64,000 nucleotides of DNA, from contig NZ_JAUSVB010000006.1 of NCBI RefSeq assembly GCF_030814415.1, positions 124,001 through 188,000 on the forward strand. The letters are read 5' to 3'. The notes beneath the pieces are model-generated. The model did no database searches. It saw only the letters and a program-made list of their open reading frames with translations, and was not told where the DNA came from. Positions within the stretch are counted from its first letter, which is position 1. Each line of letters starts with the position of its first letter. A program made the translations under genes and the position numbers. Source of the DNA: Cellulomonas humilata. GTDB lineage: Bacteria; Actinomycetota; Actinomycetes; Actinomycetales; Cellulomonadaceae. This document shows, in pieces, positions 55,108-64,000 of this stretch.

Positions 55108-55530
55108 TCAATGACGCCGACAGAGGGCTGATGCTCGTCGGGCCTAGCACTGCGACGGGTTCCACATGAGATCGCACGAGCGCCGGGCGGCTCACACAGC
55201 TGCAGCAGCGAGGCCGGCTGGAGGAACTCATCGAACTTGTCCGGAGCTCACCCGCCCTGAACGGCGATGGGACAGGTAGGTGAAACGCGCTCCGTCTCAC
55301 CTACCTGTCCGAATCCTCAGCAAGGTGCTGACCAGCGGCCGTGGAGCATCAGGCGAGGCGACCCGGAGCTCCCAGGTGCCGGTCGCTCGCGCCCGAACGG
55401 CTGAGTGGGTGGCGGTCGGTCGGGACGGGGGCACGGGTCCGCCTGTGCGCCCAACGGCAGGTGGGCGGGCGGGCCGTTCCAGGTGGCGCGCCAGTCCGCG
55501 GACGGGGAGGCCGTGCGTGAGGATGTGCTC
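55108..55530. other. Intergenic region with element A, no other gene
   Basis: Besides element A it contains no convincing coding frame. 55321-55512 is GC-rich without dyads I can identify. Probably includes the promoter of the orphan gene. Confidence 0.5.
55222..55320 (+). repeat. Structured repeat element A
   Basis: 99 nt upstream of the orphan gene. 5' end AGGAACTCATCG then a TTGTCCG; 3' end TGTCCGAATCCTCAG; between them a perfect 14-bp hairpin (GGACAGGTAGGTGA, 55270-55283, with its complement 55297-55310). Same ends and layout as element B, but a different hairpin sequence. Could be a structured RNA or a transposon-derived end. Confidence 0.65.
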
Positions 55531-55884
55531 GTGAACCTGAGCGCACGCCCCAACCTTCGCGAGGACCCGGACCTGTATCAGCGGATGGAGCGCCTCCTCC
55601 GTGACGCCGCGCAGACGGCCTCGCGCGAGCTGGCATCAGTCGGTGTGATCGGTACGTACCCGTTCTTGGGGTACTTCTTGTCGCCCAACGTGTGGTGGAT
55701 CGTCGCCACGGATGCTGAGCGGAGCGCGATGCGGGAGGGCGGCGTCCCGCGCGACGTGGTCCGAGAGCACCTCCTCGCGGCCGGCATGCCGGAGGACCTG
55801 GTCGCCGGGTTGGCCGTGGACGTGGAGTCGCAGGAGACCGTCGATCGGAGTTTCGACGGGAACTGGTACCTCGCCATGCGCTAG
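55531..55884 (+). CDS. Hypothetical protein (orphan between elements A and B)
   Basis: 117 aa from GTG 55531 with GAGGA 7 nt upstream (GTG 55513 and 55525 are alternatives). Alpha/beta, no signal peptide: NLREDPDLYQRMERLLRDAAQ, then VIGTYPFLGYFLSPNVWWIVATD and a helical MREGGVPRDVVREHLLAAGMPEDL. No family recognised. Flanked by two related stem-loop elements. Confidence 0.75.
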   Translation: MNLSARPNLREDPDLYQRMERLLRDAAQTASRELASVGVIGTYPFLGYFLSPNVWWIVATDAERSAMREGGVPRDVVREHLLAAGMPEDLVAGLAVDVESQETVDRSFDGNWYLAMR

Positions 55885-56193
55885 CGGTCCGCCACTACTG
55901 CGGTGGTGGGGGCAGCGCCCGCGGCGCGTCAGGCACGAGCACCCTGAGAAGAACGTGTAGGAACTCATCGCAGTTGTCCGCGCGGCCAGGCGGTGACCTG
56001 CACGTGGGAGCGCACCGCTCTGACCAGGCATCGGACAAGACGGTGAGACGGCCCGCGTCTCACGATCTTGTCCGAATCCTCAGGGCCAGCAAGACGGGCG
56101 ACCTTGTGCATCCGCGAGCGTCGCCGGTGCCGGTGCCGGGCCCGGCTGCCACCCGTGCCGGGCGACGCGGTGCCAGAGGCTCCGGTGCAGTGC
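55885..56193. other. Intergenic region containing element B
   Basis: 309 bp between the orphan gene and the convergent ABC permease. Contains element B only; 56084-56193 shows no gene or strong hairpin. Confidence 0.5.
55959..56083 (+). repeat. Structured repeat element B
   Basis: 125 nt downstream of the orphan gene. 5' AGGAACTCATCG with TTGTCCG and 3' TTGTCCGAATCCTCAG as in element A. The 16-bp hairpin (GGACAAGACGGTGAGA, 56033-56048, with TCTCACGATCTTGTCC, 56058-56073) differs in sequence from A and has two mismatches. The middle part (about 60 nt) is longer than in A. Confidence 0.65.
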
Positions 56194-56880
56194 TCACGCG
56201 GCGCCGACGTACTCCAGGTGCCGGCGCCGGCGCAGCCGCACCGCGGTGATCGCGAGGGCGACGACGGCCATGCCGACGCCGTACGCGACCCAGTGCACGA
56301 TCGCGGCGTCGACGTCCCCGACACCGTCGACGGCGTGCCCGACCAGCTCGCGAGTGGACCACAGCGGGAGCGCCTCGGCGACGGCTTTGGTGGGGTCGAT
56401 GATCATCTGCAGGCCCACGATCGTGATCAGAACGAGCATGCCCTCGAGTTCCCGGGGGATGACCGCGCCGACGAGCAGGCCCAGGACCGCGGCGATCGTC
56501 CCGGACGCGACAAGCGCGAGCACGGCGGACCAGGGGTTCACGGTCTCCTGGTCGAGCGTGACGAGTACGGCATACAGGGCGGCGACGAACGCGCCCAGCC
56601 CCACGGTGGAGGTCAGCCTGCCCAGGTAGAGCCCGACGCTGCCGTGCCCGGCGAGACGGAGCCGCGGCTCGAGCGCGCGGACGCTGTTCGTGGCGAACAG
56701 CGCCACGGTGCTGACTGCCCACGCCAGGCCGAGGCTCGCGAACCGGATGGCCTGCCCCTGGAAGTCGTCGCGGCGGGCGGCGTAGAAGACGAGCGGGACG
56801 AGGATGAGCAGCAAGACGACGGTGCGGCGGCCGAGCAGGTCACGGATGGTCATCTGGGCGGTCACGGCGAGGCCACGCAT
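56194..56880 (-). CDS. ABC transporter permease (ABC-2 type)
   Basis: 228 aa; six membrane segments. Starts at ATG 56880, overlapping the ATPase stop (TGATG). TAQMTIRDLLGRRTVVLLLILVPLVF is a typical first segment. Together with the next gene forms a small exporter, substrate unknown. Confidence 0.85.
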   Translation of the reverse strand: MRGLAVTAQMTIRDLLGRRTVVLLLILVPLVFYAARRDDFQGQAIRFASLGLAWAVSTVALFATNSVRALEPRLRLAGHGSVGLYLGRLTSTVGLGAFVAALYAVLVTLDQETVNPWSAVLALVASGTIAAVLGLLVGAVIPRELEGMLVLITIVGLQMIIDPTKAVAEALPLWSTRELVGHAVDGVGDVDAAIVHWVAYGVGMAVVALAITAVRLRRRRHLEYVGAA

Positions 56881-57554
56881 CAGTCGATCTCTGTCCCGGA
56901 CAGGTCGAGCACGTCGTGGACGCGGTTCAGCTCGTGCAGCATGTGCGTGACGATGACGACCGCGCGGCCCTCGTCGCACCACTGGTCGACGAGGCCCCAG
57001 AAGTCCAGGTAGCTGCCGTGGTCGAAGCCCTGGTAGGGCTCGTCGAGCAGCACGACGCCCGGGTCGGAGAGCATCGTCGTCGTGACGTTGAGCTTCTGCC
57101 GGGTGCCGCCCGACAGGTGCCGGACCTGCTGCCGGCGGGGGACAGACCAGTCGAGCGCCGCCGCGACCAGGCTGCCCTCGGCGACCGCGGCCCGGCGGGA
57201 CAGCCCTCGCCCGCGGCCGAACCAGGCGAGGTGGTCCTCGGAGGTGAGGAACCCGTCGAGCCCCATCTCCTGCGGGCAGTACCCGAGGCGGCCGTGCACG
57301 CGGACCGTGCCGCGGTCGGGCGAGACGAGGCCGGCGCAGACCTTCAAGAGAGTCGACTTGCCGCAGCCGTTCGCTCCCACGACGGCCAGCGACCGTCCTG
57401 CGGGGACGTGGAACGAGATGTCCGTCAGGACGCGGCGCCGCTCGTATGACTTGGTCACGGAGCGGACCTCGAGGCCACCGACCTTGGGCGAGGGGACGGT
57501 CGGCGGTGACGCCGGTGCGGGCGCGGAGCGGGAAACGGCATCGTCGGAAGCCAT
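56880..57554 (-). CDS. ABC transporter ATP-binding protein
   Basis: 224 aa. Walker A GANGCGKSTLLKV, LSGGTRQKLNV, Walker B VVLLDEPYQGFDHG and switch His ThrH (VTHML). The GxGKST and SGG motifs are complete. A short N-terminal segment (PSPKVGGLEVRSVTKSY) starts the fold. Operon with the permease. Confidence 0.92.
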   Translation of the reverse strand: MASDDAVSRSAPAPASPPTVPSPKVGGLEVRSVTKSYERRRVLTDISFHVPAGRSLAVVGANGCGKSTLLKVCAGLVSPDRGTVRVHGRLGYCPQEMGLDGFLTSEDHLAWFGRGRGLSRRAAVAEGSLVAAALDWSVPRRQQVRHLSGGTRQKLNVTTTMLSDPGVVLLDEPYQGFDHGSYLDFWGLVDQWCDEGRAVVIVTHMLHELNRVHDVLDLSGTEID

Positions 57555-57778
57555 GCGGCGACTCTAGCGAGGCGCCATCCGGGAACAGTTGCTGCTCGCG
57601 CCACACTTCCTGCACGCACGGAGTCGTCTCGGCTAGGTGGTGCGGTGGACTTGCAGCAGCAAGGCGAACCAGCAGCGGGTGGCAGTCGGGACTCGGCACG
57701 CTCCATCAGCGCGGGGAGAACCGGAACCGTCGGAGAGGGATCACATCATCGCGCGGGAATGCGTCAGGGCCCCTCAAG

Positions 57779-57799
57779 GTTGAGCCCAACAGACTCAAG
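57779..57799. promoter_or_regulatory. HspR-associated inverted repeat (HAIR) 1
   Basis: GTTGAGC-N7-ACTCAAG; consensus CTTGAGT-N7-ACTCAAG, right half perfect, left with two differences. Confidence 0.75.
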
Positions 57800-57842
57800 T
57801 TCGGTCTTCTCGAGTTTGCGCGCAGCCACATCGCGACGCAGA

Positions 57843-57863
57843 CTTGAGCCAGCCGGACTCAAG
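57843..57863. promoter_or_regulatory. HspR-associated inverted repeat (HAIR) 2
   Basis: CTTGAGC-N7-ACTCAAG, one difference from the consensus; 46 bp before dnaK. Same N7 spacing as HAIR 1, 64 bp away. HspR, encoded at 61380, is expected to bind both and repress the operon. Confidence 0.9.
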
Positions 57864-57909
57864 AGCGAGACGACACACCCCCAAGTACGACACGAAAGAA
57901 GGCACACAC

Positions 57910-59768
<1,859 letters not shown>

Positions 59769-59772
<4 letters not shown>

Positions 59773-60329
59773 CGGCGGGTCCCGACGACGCCAACGAGGA
59801 GCTGACCCCCGAGGAGCAGATCCTCGCCGACGCCGAGTCCATCGCGGCCGGCGCGGAGGAGGAGGTCGTCCTCGAGGGCCTCGTGGCCGTCGAGAAGCTG
59901 GCGGCCGAGCGGCTCGAGGAGCTGCAGCGGTCGCAGGCGGCCTACTACAACCTCGAGCAGCAGTACTCCGGGTTCGTGAAGCGGTCGAAGGCCGATGCCC
60001 TCGCCGCTCACGAGCGCGGAGTGCACACCATCGTCGAGGCGCTCATCCCGGTGCTGGACGACATCGAGCTGGCCCGCCAGCACGGTGACCTCACCGGACC
60101 GTTCGTCTCCATCGCCGAGAAGCTCGAGGGCACCCTCGGGCGGTTCGGCGTGGTCCGCTACGGCGAGGTCGGCGAGACGTTCGACCCCGCGGTGCACGAG
60201 GCGCTCATGCACTCGCACTCCGCGGACGTCACGGAGTCGACCGTGCAGATGGTGCTCCAGCCGGGGTACCGCACGCCGGACCGGGTCATCCGGGCGGCGC
60301 GCGTCGCGGTCGTCGACCCCGAGGCGTAG
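59769..60329 (+). CDS. grpE: Nucleotide exchange factor GrpE
   Basis: 186 aa from GTG 59769, overlapping the dnaK stop (GTGA). N-terminal helical coiled coil ([26 protein letters not shown]) and C-terminal beta domain ([26 protein letters not shown]). Stimulates ADP release from DnaK. Confidence 0.96.
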
Positions 60330-60341
60330 AAACCCCAGTAG

Positions 60342-60383
60342 CGTCCGAGGTTCCACGGGTCAGCACCCGTGGGACCTCGGACG
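60342..60383. terminator. Stem-loop between grpE and dnaJ
   Basis: CGTCCGAGGTTCCACGGGT pairs with ACCCGTGGGACCTCGGACG (one G-T wobble) around CAGC, 12 nt after the grpE stop and 26 nt before dnaJ. Could attenuate transcription or stabilise the upstream dnaK-grpE mRNA. Its arm CGTCCGAGG reappears in hairpins near 63057. Confidence 0.65.
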
Positions 60384-60408
60384 TCACGAGGATCAAGGAA
60401 GGAGCGGC

Positions 60409-61377
60409 GTGACCGGTCAGGACTGGCTCGAGAAGGACTTCTACTCGGTCCTCGGCGTCCCCAAGGACGCCGACGCCGCCACCATCAAGAAGGCGTACCG
60501 CAAGCTCGCGCGCCAGGAGCACCCGGACCACAACCCAGGGGACGCCAAGGCGGAGGCGCGGTTCAAGGACGTCGGCGAGGCGTACGCGGTCCTGTCCGAC
60601 CCCGAGCAGCGCGGCCAGTACGACCAGCTGCGCGCGATGGCGGGCGGTCCCCGGTTCACGTCGGGCGGTCGCGGCGGAGCGGGCTTCGAGGACGTCTTCG
60701 GCGGCATGTTCGGCGGAGGCGGCGGCCAGCCCGGCGGTCGCGTCCGGTACACCAACGCGCCCGGCGGCGCGGCCGGCTTCGAGGACCTCCTCGGCGGGCT
60801 GTTCGGCCAGGGCGGCGCGGGCGGGTTCGGTCCGCAGCAGGGCGCCGACCTGGCCACCAGCGCGACCCTGCCCTTCCGGCAGGCGGTCGAGGGGTCGACG
60901 GTCTCGCTCAGCGTCGAGGGCCGCACGGTCAACGCGCGCATCCCCGCGGGGGTCCGCGACGGCCAGAAGATCCGGCTGCGCGGCAAGGGCCGCCCGGGTG
61001 CGGGCGGCGGACCTGCGGGCGACCTCGTCATCACCGTCCGCGTCACCCCGCACCCCGTGTTCTCGCTCGACGGTGAGAACCTGCGGATCACGGTCCCGGT
61101 GGCCTTCGACGAGGCCGCGCTGGGCGCCACGATCGAGGTGCCGACGCTCGACGGGTCGACCGTCCGCGTCAAGGTCCCCGAGGGCACCCCGTCGGGCCGC
61201 GTCCTGCGCGTCAAGGGCAAGGGCATCCCCGGCAGCAAGGGCGACCTGCTCATCACCGTCCAGGTCGTCGTCCCGCAGCGGCTCAGCTCCGCGGCGCGGG
61301 AGGCCGTCCAGGCGTTCGGCATCGCGACGTCCGGTGAGGACGTGCGCGCCGACCTGCTCGACGCGGCGAAGAAGTAG
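60409..61377 (+). CDS. dnaJ: DnaJ-type co-chaperone lacking the zinc-finger domain
   Basis: 322 aa from GTG 60409 behind AAGGAAGGAG. J domain with the HPD motif (EHPDHNPGD), a Gly/Phe-rich region, then the C-terminal substrate-binding domains (SATLPFRQAVEGSTV; IRLRGKGRPG). The four CxxCxGxG repeats of canonical DnaJ are absent, so this is the class B (CbpA/DnaJ2-like) form. Works with DnaK of the same operon. Confidence 0.95.
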   Translation: MTGQDWLEKDFYSVLGVPKDADAATIKKAYRKLARQEHPDHNPGDAKAEARFKDVGEAYAVLSDPEQRGQYDQLRAMAGGPRFTSGGRGGAGFEDVFGGMFGGGGGQPGGRVRYTNAPGGAAGFEDLLGGLFGQGGAGGFGPQQGADLATSATLPFRQAVEGSTVSLSVEGRTVNARIPAGVRDGQKIRLRGKGRPGAGGGPAGDLVITVRVTPHPVFSLDGENLRITVPVAFDEAALGATIEVPTLDGSTVRVKVPEGTPSGRVLRVKGKGIPGSKGDLLITVQVVVPQRLSSAAREAVQAFGIATSGEDVRADLLDAAKK

Positions 61378-61379
61378 CC

Positions 61380-61802
61380 ATGCCGGCCGAGGACGCCAAG
61401 GTCTACGTCATCTCGGTCGCCGCCGAGCTGGCCGGCATGCACCCGCAGACCCTGCGCCAGTACGACCGGCTCGGTCTGGTCACCCCGAGCAGGGCCAGCG
61501 GCCGCGGCCGGCGGTACTCGCTGCGCGACATCGCGACCCTGCGCGAGGTGCAGAGGCTGTCCCAGGACGAGGGCGTCAACCTGGCCGGCATCAAGCGGAT
61601 CCTCGAGCTCGAGGCGGAGCTGGAGCAGCTCAAGCGGCAGGTCGAGTACCTGCGTGCGTTCGTCGACCCCGGCCGCCGCATCTTCACGGCGGACCCTCGC
61701 GGCGACGTCGTCGCGGTCAACCGCACGGCCAGCCGCAGCCGCCGCCCGACGACCACGGCCGACCGCGCCGCAGTAGTCCTCTGGCGCCCGAGCAACCGCT
61801 GA
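61380..61802 (+). CDS. hspR: HspR, MerR-family heat-shock repressor
   Basis: 140 aa, ATG 2 nt after dnaJ. MerR HTH YVISVAAELAGMHPQTLRQYDRLGLVTPSRASGRGRRYS, then a coiled-coil LKRQVEYLRAF. Represses dnaK operon by binding HAIR sites (57779, 57843), with DnaK as co-repressor in other actinobacteria. Terminal gene of the operon. Confidence 0.97.
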   Translation: MPAEDAKVYVISVAAELAGMHPQTLRQYDRLGLVTPSRASGRGRRYSLRDIATLREVQRLSQDEGVNLAGIKRILELEAELEQLKRQVEYLRAFVDPGRRIFTADPRGDVVAVNRTASRSRRPTTTADRAAVVLWRPSNR

Positions 61803-61811
61803 CCCCCGCAA

Positions 61812-61855
61812 CGTCCGCACGTTCGGTCGTCCTGACGCTCGGATGTGCGGACGTC
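61812..61855. terminator. Hairpin after hspR
   Basis: ACGTCCGCAC / GTGCGGACGT, 10-bp perfect arms with a 24-nt spacer, just after the hspR stop. Its 3' half is part of a 23-bp direct repeat with 63122-63144. Confidence 0.6.
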
Positions 61856-61887
61856 CCGTCGCGGTGCGCTGCCTAGACTCCGGGATC

Positions 61888-63054
61888 GTGACGATCGATC
61901 TCGACCGCGCCCGCCGTGACACGCCCGGCATCGACCATGTCGCCCACCTGAACAACGCCGGTGGTGCCCTGCGCCCGAGCGTCGTGACGGACACCGTCGT
62001 CGCGCACCTGCGGCGTGAGGCGGAGATCGGTCCCTACGAGGCGGAGACCGAGTCCGAGGCGCGGGTGGCCGAGGTGTACGGCTCGGTCGCTCGGCTGATC
62101 GGTGCGCAGCCGGACGAGATCGCGCTGGTGCAGAGCGCGACGGTCGCCTGGAACGTGGCGTTCTCGTCGATCCCGCTCAAGGCGGGCCAGCGCATCCTCA
62201 CCGCGCGCACCGAGTACATCAGCAACGCGATCGCGCTCCTGCAGGCGTGCGAGCGCTCCGGCGCGACCCTCGAGGTGATCGAGGACGACGAGCACGGCCA
62301 GGTCGACCTGGACGAGCTCGAGCGCCGGCTCGACTCCGACGTGGCCGTCGTCGCGCTCACGCACATCCCGACCGGCGGCGGCGTGGTCAACCCGGCAGAG
62401 GCGGTCGGCGCACTCACCCGGCGGGCCGGTGTGCCGTTCCTGCTCGACGCGTGCCAGTCGGTCGGCCAGCTCGACGTCGACGTCGAGACCCTCGGCTGCG
62501 ACCTGCTCGCCGCGACCGGTCGCAAGTTCCTGCGCGGCCCCCGCGGCACGGGCTTCCTCTACGCGAGCCGCGCGATCACCGACAGCCTGGTCCCGCCGGT
62601 CCTCGGCCTCGGCGCGGCCACCTGGACGTCGCCGACCACCTACGAGGTCGTCCCCGGCGCGCTGCGGTTCGAGACGTGGGAGCGGTCGATCGCCGACAAC
62701 CTCGGGCTCGGCGCGGCCGTCGACTACGCGCTGTCGTTCGGCCTGCCGGCGATCGAGGAGCGCGTCACCGGGCTCGCGGCACGGCTGCGCGAGGACCTGT
62801 CGCAGACCCTCGGCGTCACGGTGCGCGACAAGGGTGTCCGGAAGTCCGGCATCGTCACCTTCACGGTCGACGGGATGCGGGCCGACGAGGTCCGCGCCCG
62901 GGTCGCCGCGGCGGGCGTGAACGTCAGCGTCACCCGCATCTCGTCGGCCCAGCTCGACTTCGGCGCGCGCGGCCTGACGGAGGTCGTCCGCGCGAGCCCG
63001 CACTACTACACGTCCGACGACGAGCTCGACCGCCTCCTCGCCGCCCTCCGCTGA
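61888..63054 (+). CDS. PLP-dependent aminotransferase class V-fold enzyme (cysteine desulfurase-like)
   Basis: 388 aa from GTG 61888. HLNNAGGALRPSVV start, VAWNVAFSSIPLKAGQRI, FLLDACQSVGQLDVDVE (Asp to PLP N1) and ATGRKFLRGPRGTGFLYA, in which the Lys forms the PLP aldimine. No cysteine in the usual cysteine desulfurase loop position, so probably a selenocysteine-lyase-like or isopenicillin-epimerase-like enzyme. Substrate unknown. Confidence 0.88.
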   Translation: MTIDLDRARRDTPGIDHVAHLNNAGGALRPSVVTDTVVAHLRREAEIGPYEAETESEARVAEVYGSVARLIGAQPDEIALVQSATVAWNVAFSSIPLKAGQRILTARTEYISNAIALLQACERSGATLEVIEDDEHGQVDLDELERRLDSDVAVVALTHIPTGGGVVNPAEAVGALTRRAGVPFLLDACQSVGQLDVDVETLGCDLLAATGRKFLRGPRGTGFLYASRAITDSLVPPVLGLGAATWTSPTTYEVVPGALRFETWERSIADNLGLGAAVDYALSFGLPAIEERVTGLAARLREDLSQTLGVTVRDKGVRKSGIVTFTVDGMRADEVRARVAAAGVNVSVTRISSAQLDFGARGLTEVVRASPHYYTSDDELDRLLAALR

Positions 63055-63056
63055 CA

Positions 63057-63141
63057 ACGTCCGAGGACGTGGCCGCTCCAGCGCTCACTTCCTCGGACGT
63101 CCGCAGGATCGGTCGTCGGGGCGCTCGGATGTGCGGACGTC
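63057..63141. repeat. Two overlapping, mutually exclusive hairpins after the aminotransferase-like gene
   Basis: Hairpin 1: ACGTCCGAGG (63057-63066) with CCTCGGACGT (63091-63100). Hairpin 2: GACGTCCGCA (63096-63105) with TGCGGACGTC (63132-63141). They share 63096-63100, so only one can form at a time. The 3' part repeats the sequence that follows hspR. Confidence 0.6.
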
Positions 63142-63144
63142 CCG

Positions 63145-63169
63145 GCGCTGACACCGGCCGTGTCAGCGC
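63145..63169. promoter_or_regulatory. Operator candidate upstream of the DrrA-type ABC gene
   Basis: GCGCTGACAC-CGGCC-GTGTCAGCGC: perfect 10-bp arms, 41 bp before the ATG. A further copy of TGTCAGCGCT lies at 63183-63192. Fits a TetR-type repressor. Confidence 0.55.
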
Positions 63170-63210
63170 TGTGTCGGTGGGCTGTCAGCGCTCTCGGCCA
63201 GCCTGGAGCC

Positions 63211-64000
63211 ATGACACAAGACCTGGTGATCGAGGCGCACGGCCTCGTCAAGCACTTCGGCGAGACGAAGGCCCTCCAGGGCGTCGACCTCGCCGTCGCT
63301 CGCGGCACGGTCCTCGGCGTGCTCGGCCCCAACGGTGCCGGCAAGACGACCGCCGTCCGCATCCTGTCCACCCTGCTCGTCCCCGACGCCGGCCACGCCC
63401 GCATCGGCGGCTTCGACGTGGTCAAGGACGCCGAGCGCGTCCGCCAGTCGATCGGCCTCACGGGCCAGTACGCGTCCGTCGACGAGGACCTCTCCGGCCG
63501 CCAGAACCTCGTGCTGTTCGGCACGCTGCTGGACCTCGGTCGCGCCGGCGCCCGCACACGCGCCGCCGAGCTGCTCGAGTGGTTCGACCTGACCGCGGCG
63601 GCCGACCGGCCCGCCAAGACCTACTCCGGGGGCATGCGCCGCCGGCTCGACCTGGCCGCGAGCCTCGTCGGCCGCCCCGACGTCATCTTCCTCGACGAAC
63701 CGACGACCGGCCTGGACCCCGCCAAGCGCGAGGACATGTGGGACGTCGTCCGCTCGCTCGTCACGGACGGCTCGACCGTCCTGCTCACCACCCAGTACCT
63801 GGAGGAGGCGGACGCGCTCGCCGACGAGATCACGGTCATCGACCACGGTCGCGTCATCGCGCACGACACCCCCGAGGGCCTCAAGCGCGTGGTCGGCGGT
63901 CAGACACTCGAGGTCCGGCCGTCGGACCTGACCCGCATGGAGGAGGCCGCGACGATCCTCGGCCAGGTCTCCACCGGCACCGGCGGGCCGGAGGAGATCC
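63211..64000 (+). CDS. ABC transporter ATP-binding protein, DrrA/daunorubicin-resistance type (3' end off window)
   Basis: At least 263 aa from ATG 63211 behind GGAG. Walker A GPNGAGKTT, Q-loop GQYASVDEDLSGRQNL, signature SGGMRRRLDLA, Walker B VIFLDEPTTGLDP, switch region TTQYLEEAD (Gln in place of His), all typical of DrrA-type antibiotic exporters. The partner permease should lie just beyond the window. Confidence 0.95.
   Translation, partial: MTQDLVIEAHGLVKHFGETKALQGVDLAVARGTVLGVLGPNGAGKTTAVRILSTLLVPDAGHARIGGFDVVKDAERVRQSIGLTGQYASVDEDLSGRQNLVLFGTLLDLGRAGARTRAAELLEWFDLTAAADRPAKTYSGGMRRRLDLAASLVGRPDVIFLDEPTTGLDPAKREDMWDVVRSLVTDGSTVLLTTQYLEEADALADEITVIDHGRVIAHDTPEGLKRVVGGQTLEVRPSDLTRMEEAATILGQVSTGTGGPEEI

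Larger units (their letters stand above)
57555..57909. promoter_or_regulatory. dnaK promoter region
   Basis: 355 bp without a gene. The part up to about 57770 shows nothing specific; the last 130 bp hold two HspR sites. The dnaK ribosome-binding site is GAAAGAAGG, 8-16 nt before the ATG. Confidence 0.6.

Noticed and set aside
55222..56083. Integron attC sites around the 117-aa gene
   Set aside because: The ends lack the RYYYAAC and GTTRRRY core sites and no integrase is visible in the window.

Overview
The window is very GC-rich and has the gene style of a soil actinobacterium: GTG starts, ATGA/GTGA gene overlaps, PT-rich linkers and family 2 carbohydrate-binding modules (CBM2). The set of secreted polysaccharide hydrolases strongly suggests Cellulomonas or a close relative in Micrococcales. 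It comprises a GH11 xylanase joined to a CBM2 and a CE4 deacetylase, two GH5 cellulases, a modular GH9 cellulase with Fn3 and CBM2 domains, a CBM2-tagged CE1-type esterase and a GH18 chitinase. There is also a GH9 enzyme without a signal peptide. I saw no rRNA, tRNA, CRISPR array, insertion sequence or prophage.

Layout. 1-4162: xylanase (runs off the left edge), a quinone-oxidoreductase-like gene and a GH5_4 cellulase, with LacI-type palindromes upstream of both hydrolases. 4.3-8.1 kb: flavodoxin, a DUF2975/Xre pair, and an ABC exporter operon with a CPBP protease. 8.4-13.95 kb: chitinase, an SDR, then a chain on the minus strand of YCII protein, ECF42-like sigma factor and intracellular GH9. 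14-24.3 kb: small metabolic enzymes and regulators (MBL hydrolase, alpha/beta hydrolase, VOC, WYL, F420-type reductase, luciferase-like monooxygenase, MarR, Old Yellow Enzyme, MDR). 24.5-27 kb: a large membrane-anchored beta-propeller/Ig-like surface protein. 28.5-29.8 kb: CE1-CBM2 esterase. 30-33.6 kb: kinase-like protein, methyltransferase, CGNR regulator, MFS transporter. 33.6-38.65 kb: an unusual trio made of a metalloprotease with two hemopexin-repeat propellers, a protein of four tandem cold-shock domains, and a DUF6345-like protein with caspase-like His/Cys positions. 38.8-44.05 kb: a second GH5 cellulase, a GNAT and a large GH9 cellulase. 44.3-57.5 kb: accessory genes, including a GlnD-like nucleotidyltransferase with an atypical N-terminus, an ArsR-controlled operon with two operators, an orphan gene bracketed by two related stem-loop elements, and a second ABC exporter. 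57.8-61.8 kb: dnaK-grpE-dnaJ-hspR with two HspR (HAIR) sites. 61.9 kb to the end: a class V aminotransferase-like gene and a DrrA-type ABC ATPase that runs off the right edge.

How the genes work together. The secreted hydrolases form a plant cell wall and chitin degradation set: CBM2 modules anchor enzymes to cellulose or xylan, the CE4 and CE1 domains remove side groups, and the cytosolic GH9 may process imported oligosaccharides. Palindromes of the form GAA-N-CG-N-TTC lie upstream of several of these genes, which suggests shared control by a LacI/CelR-type repressor encoded elsewhere. The chaperone operon is controlled by its own last gene, hspR. Much of the rest is single-gene accessory content.

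Limits. All assignments are from reading the sequence and remembered family motifs; no database search was run. Start codons were chosen from ribosome-binding sites where visible.
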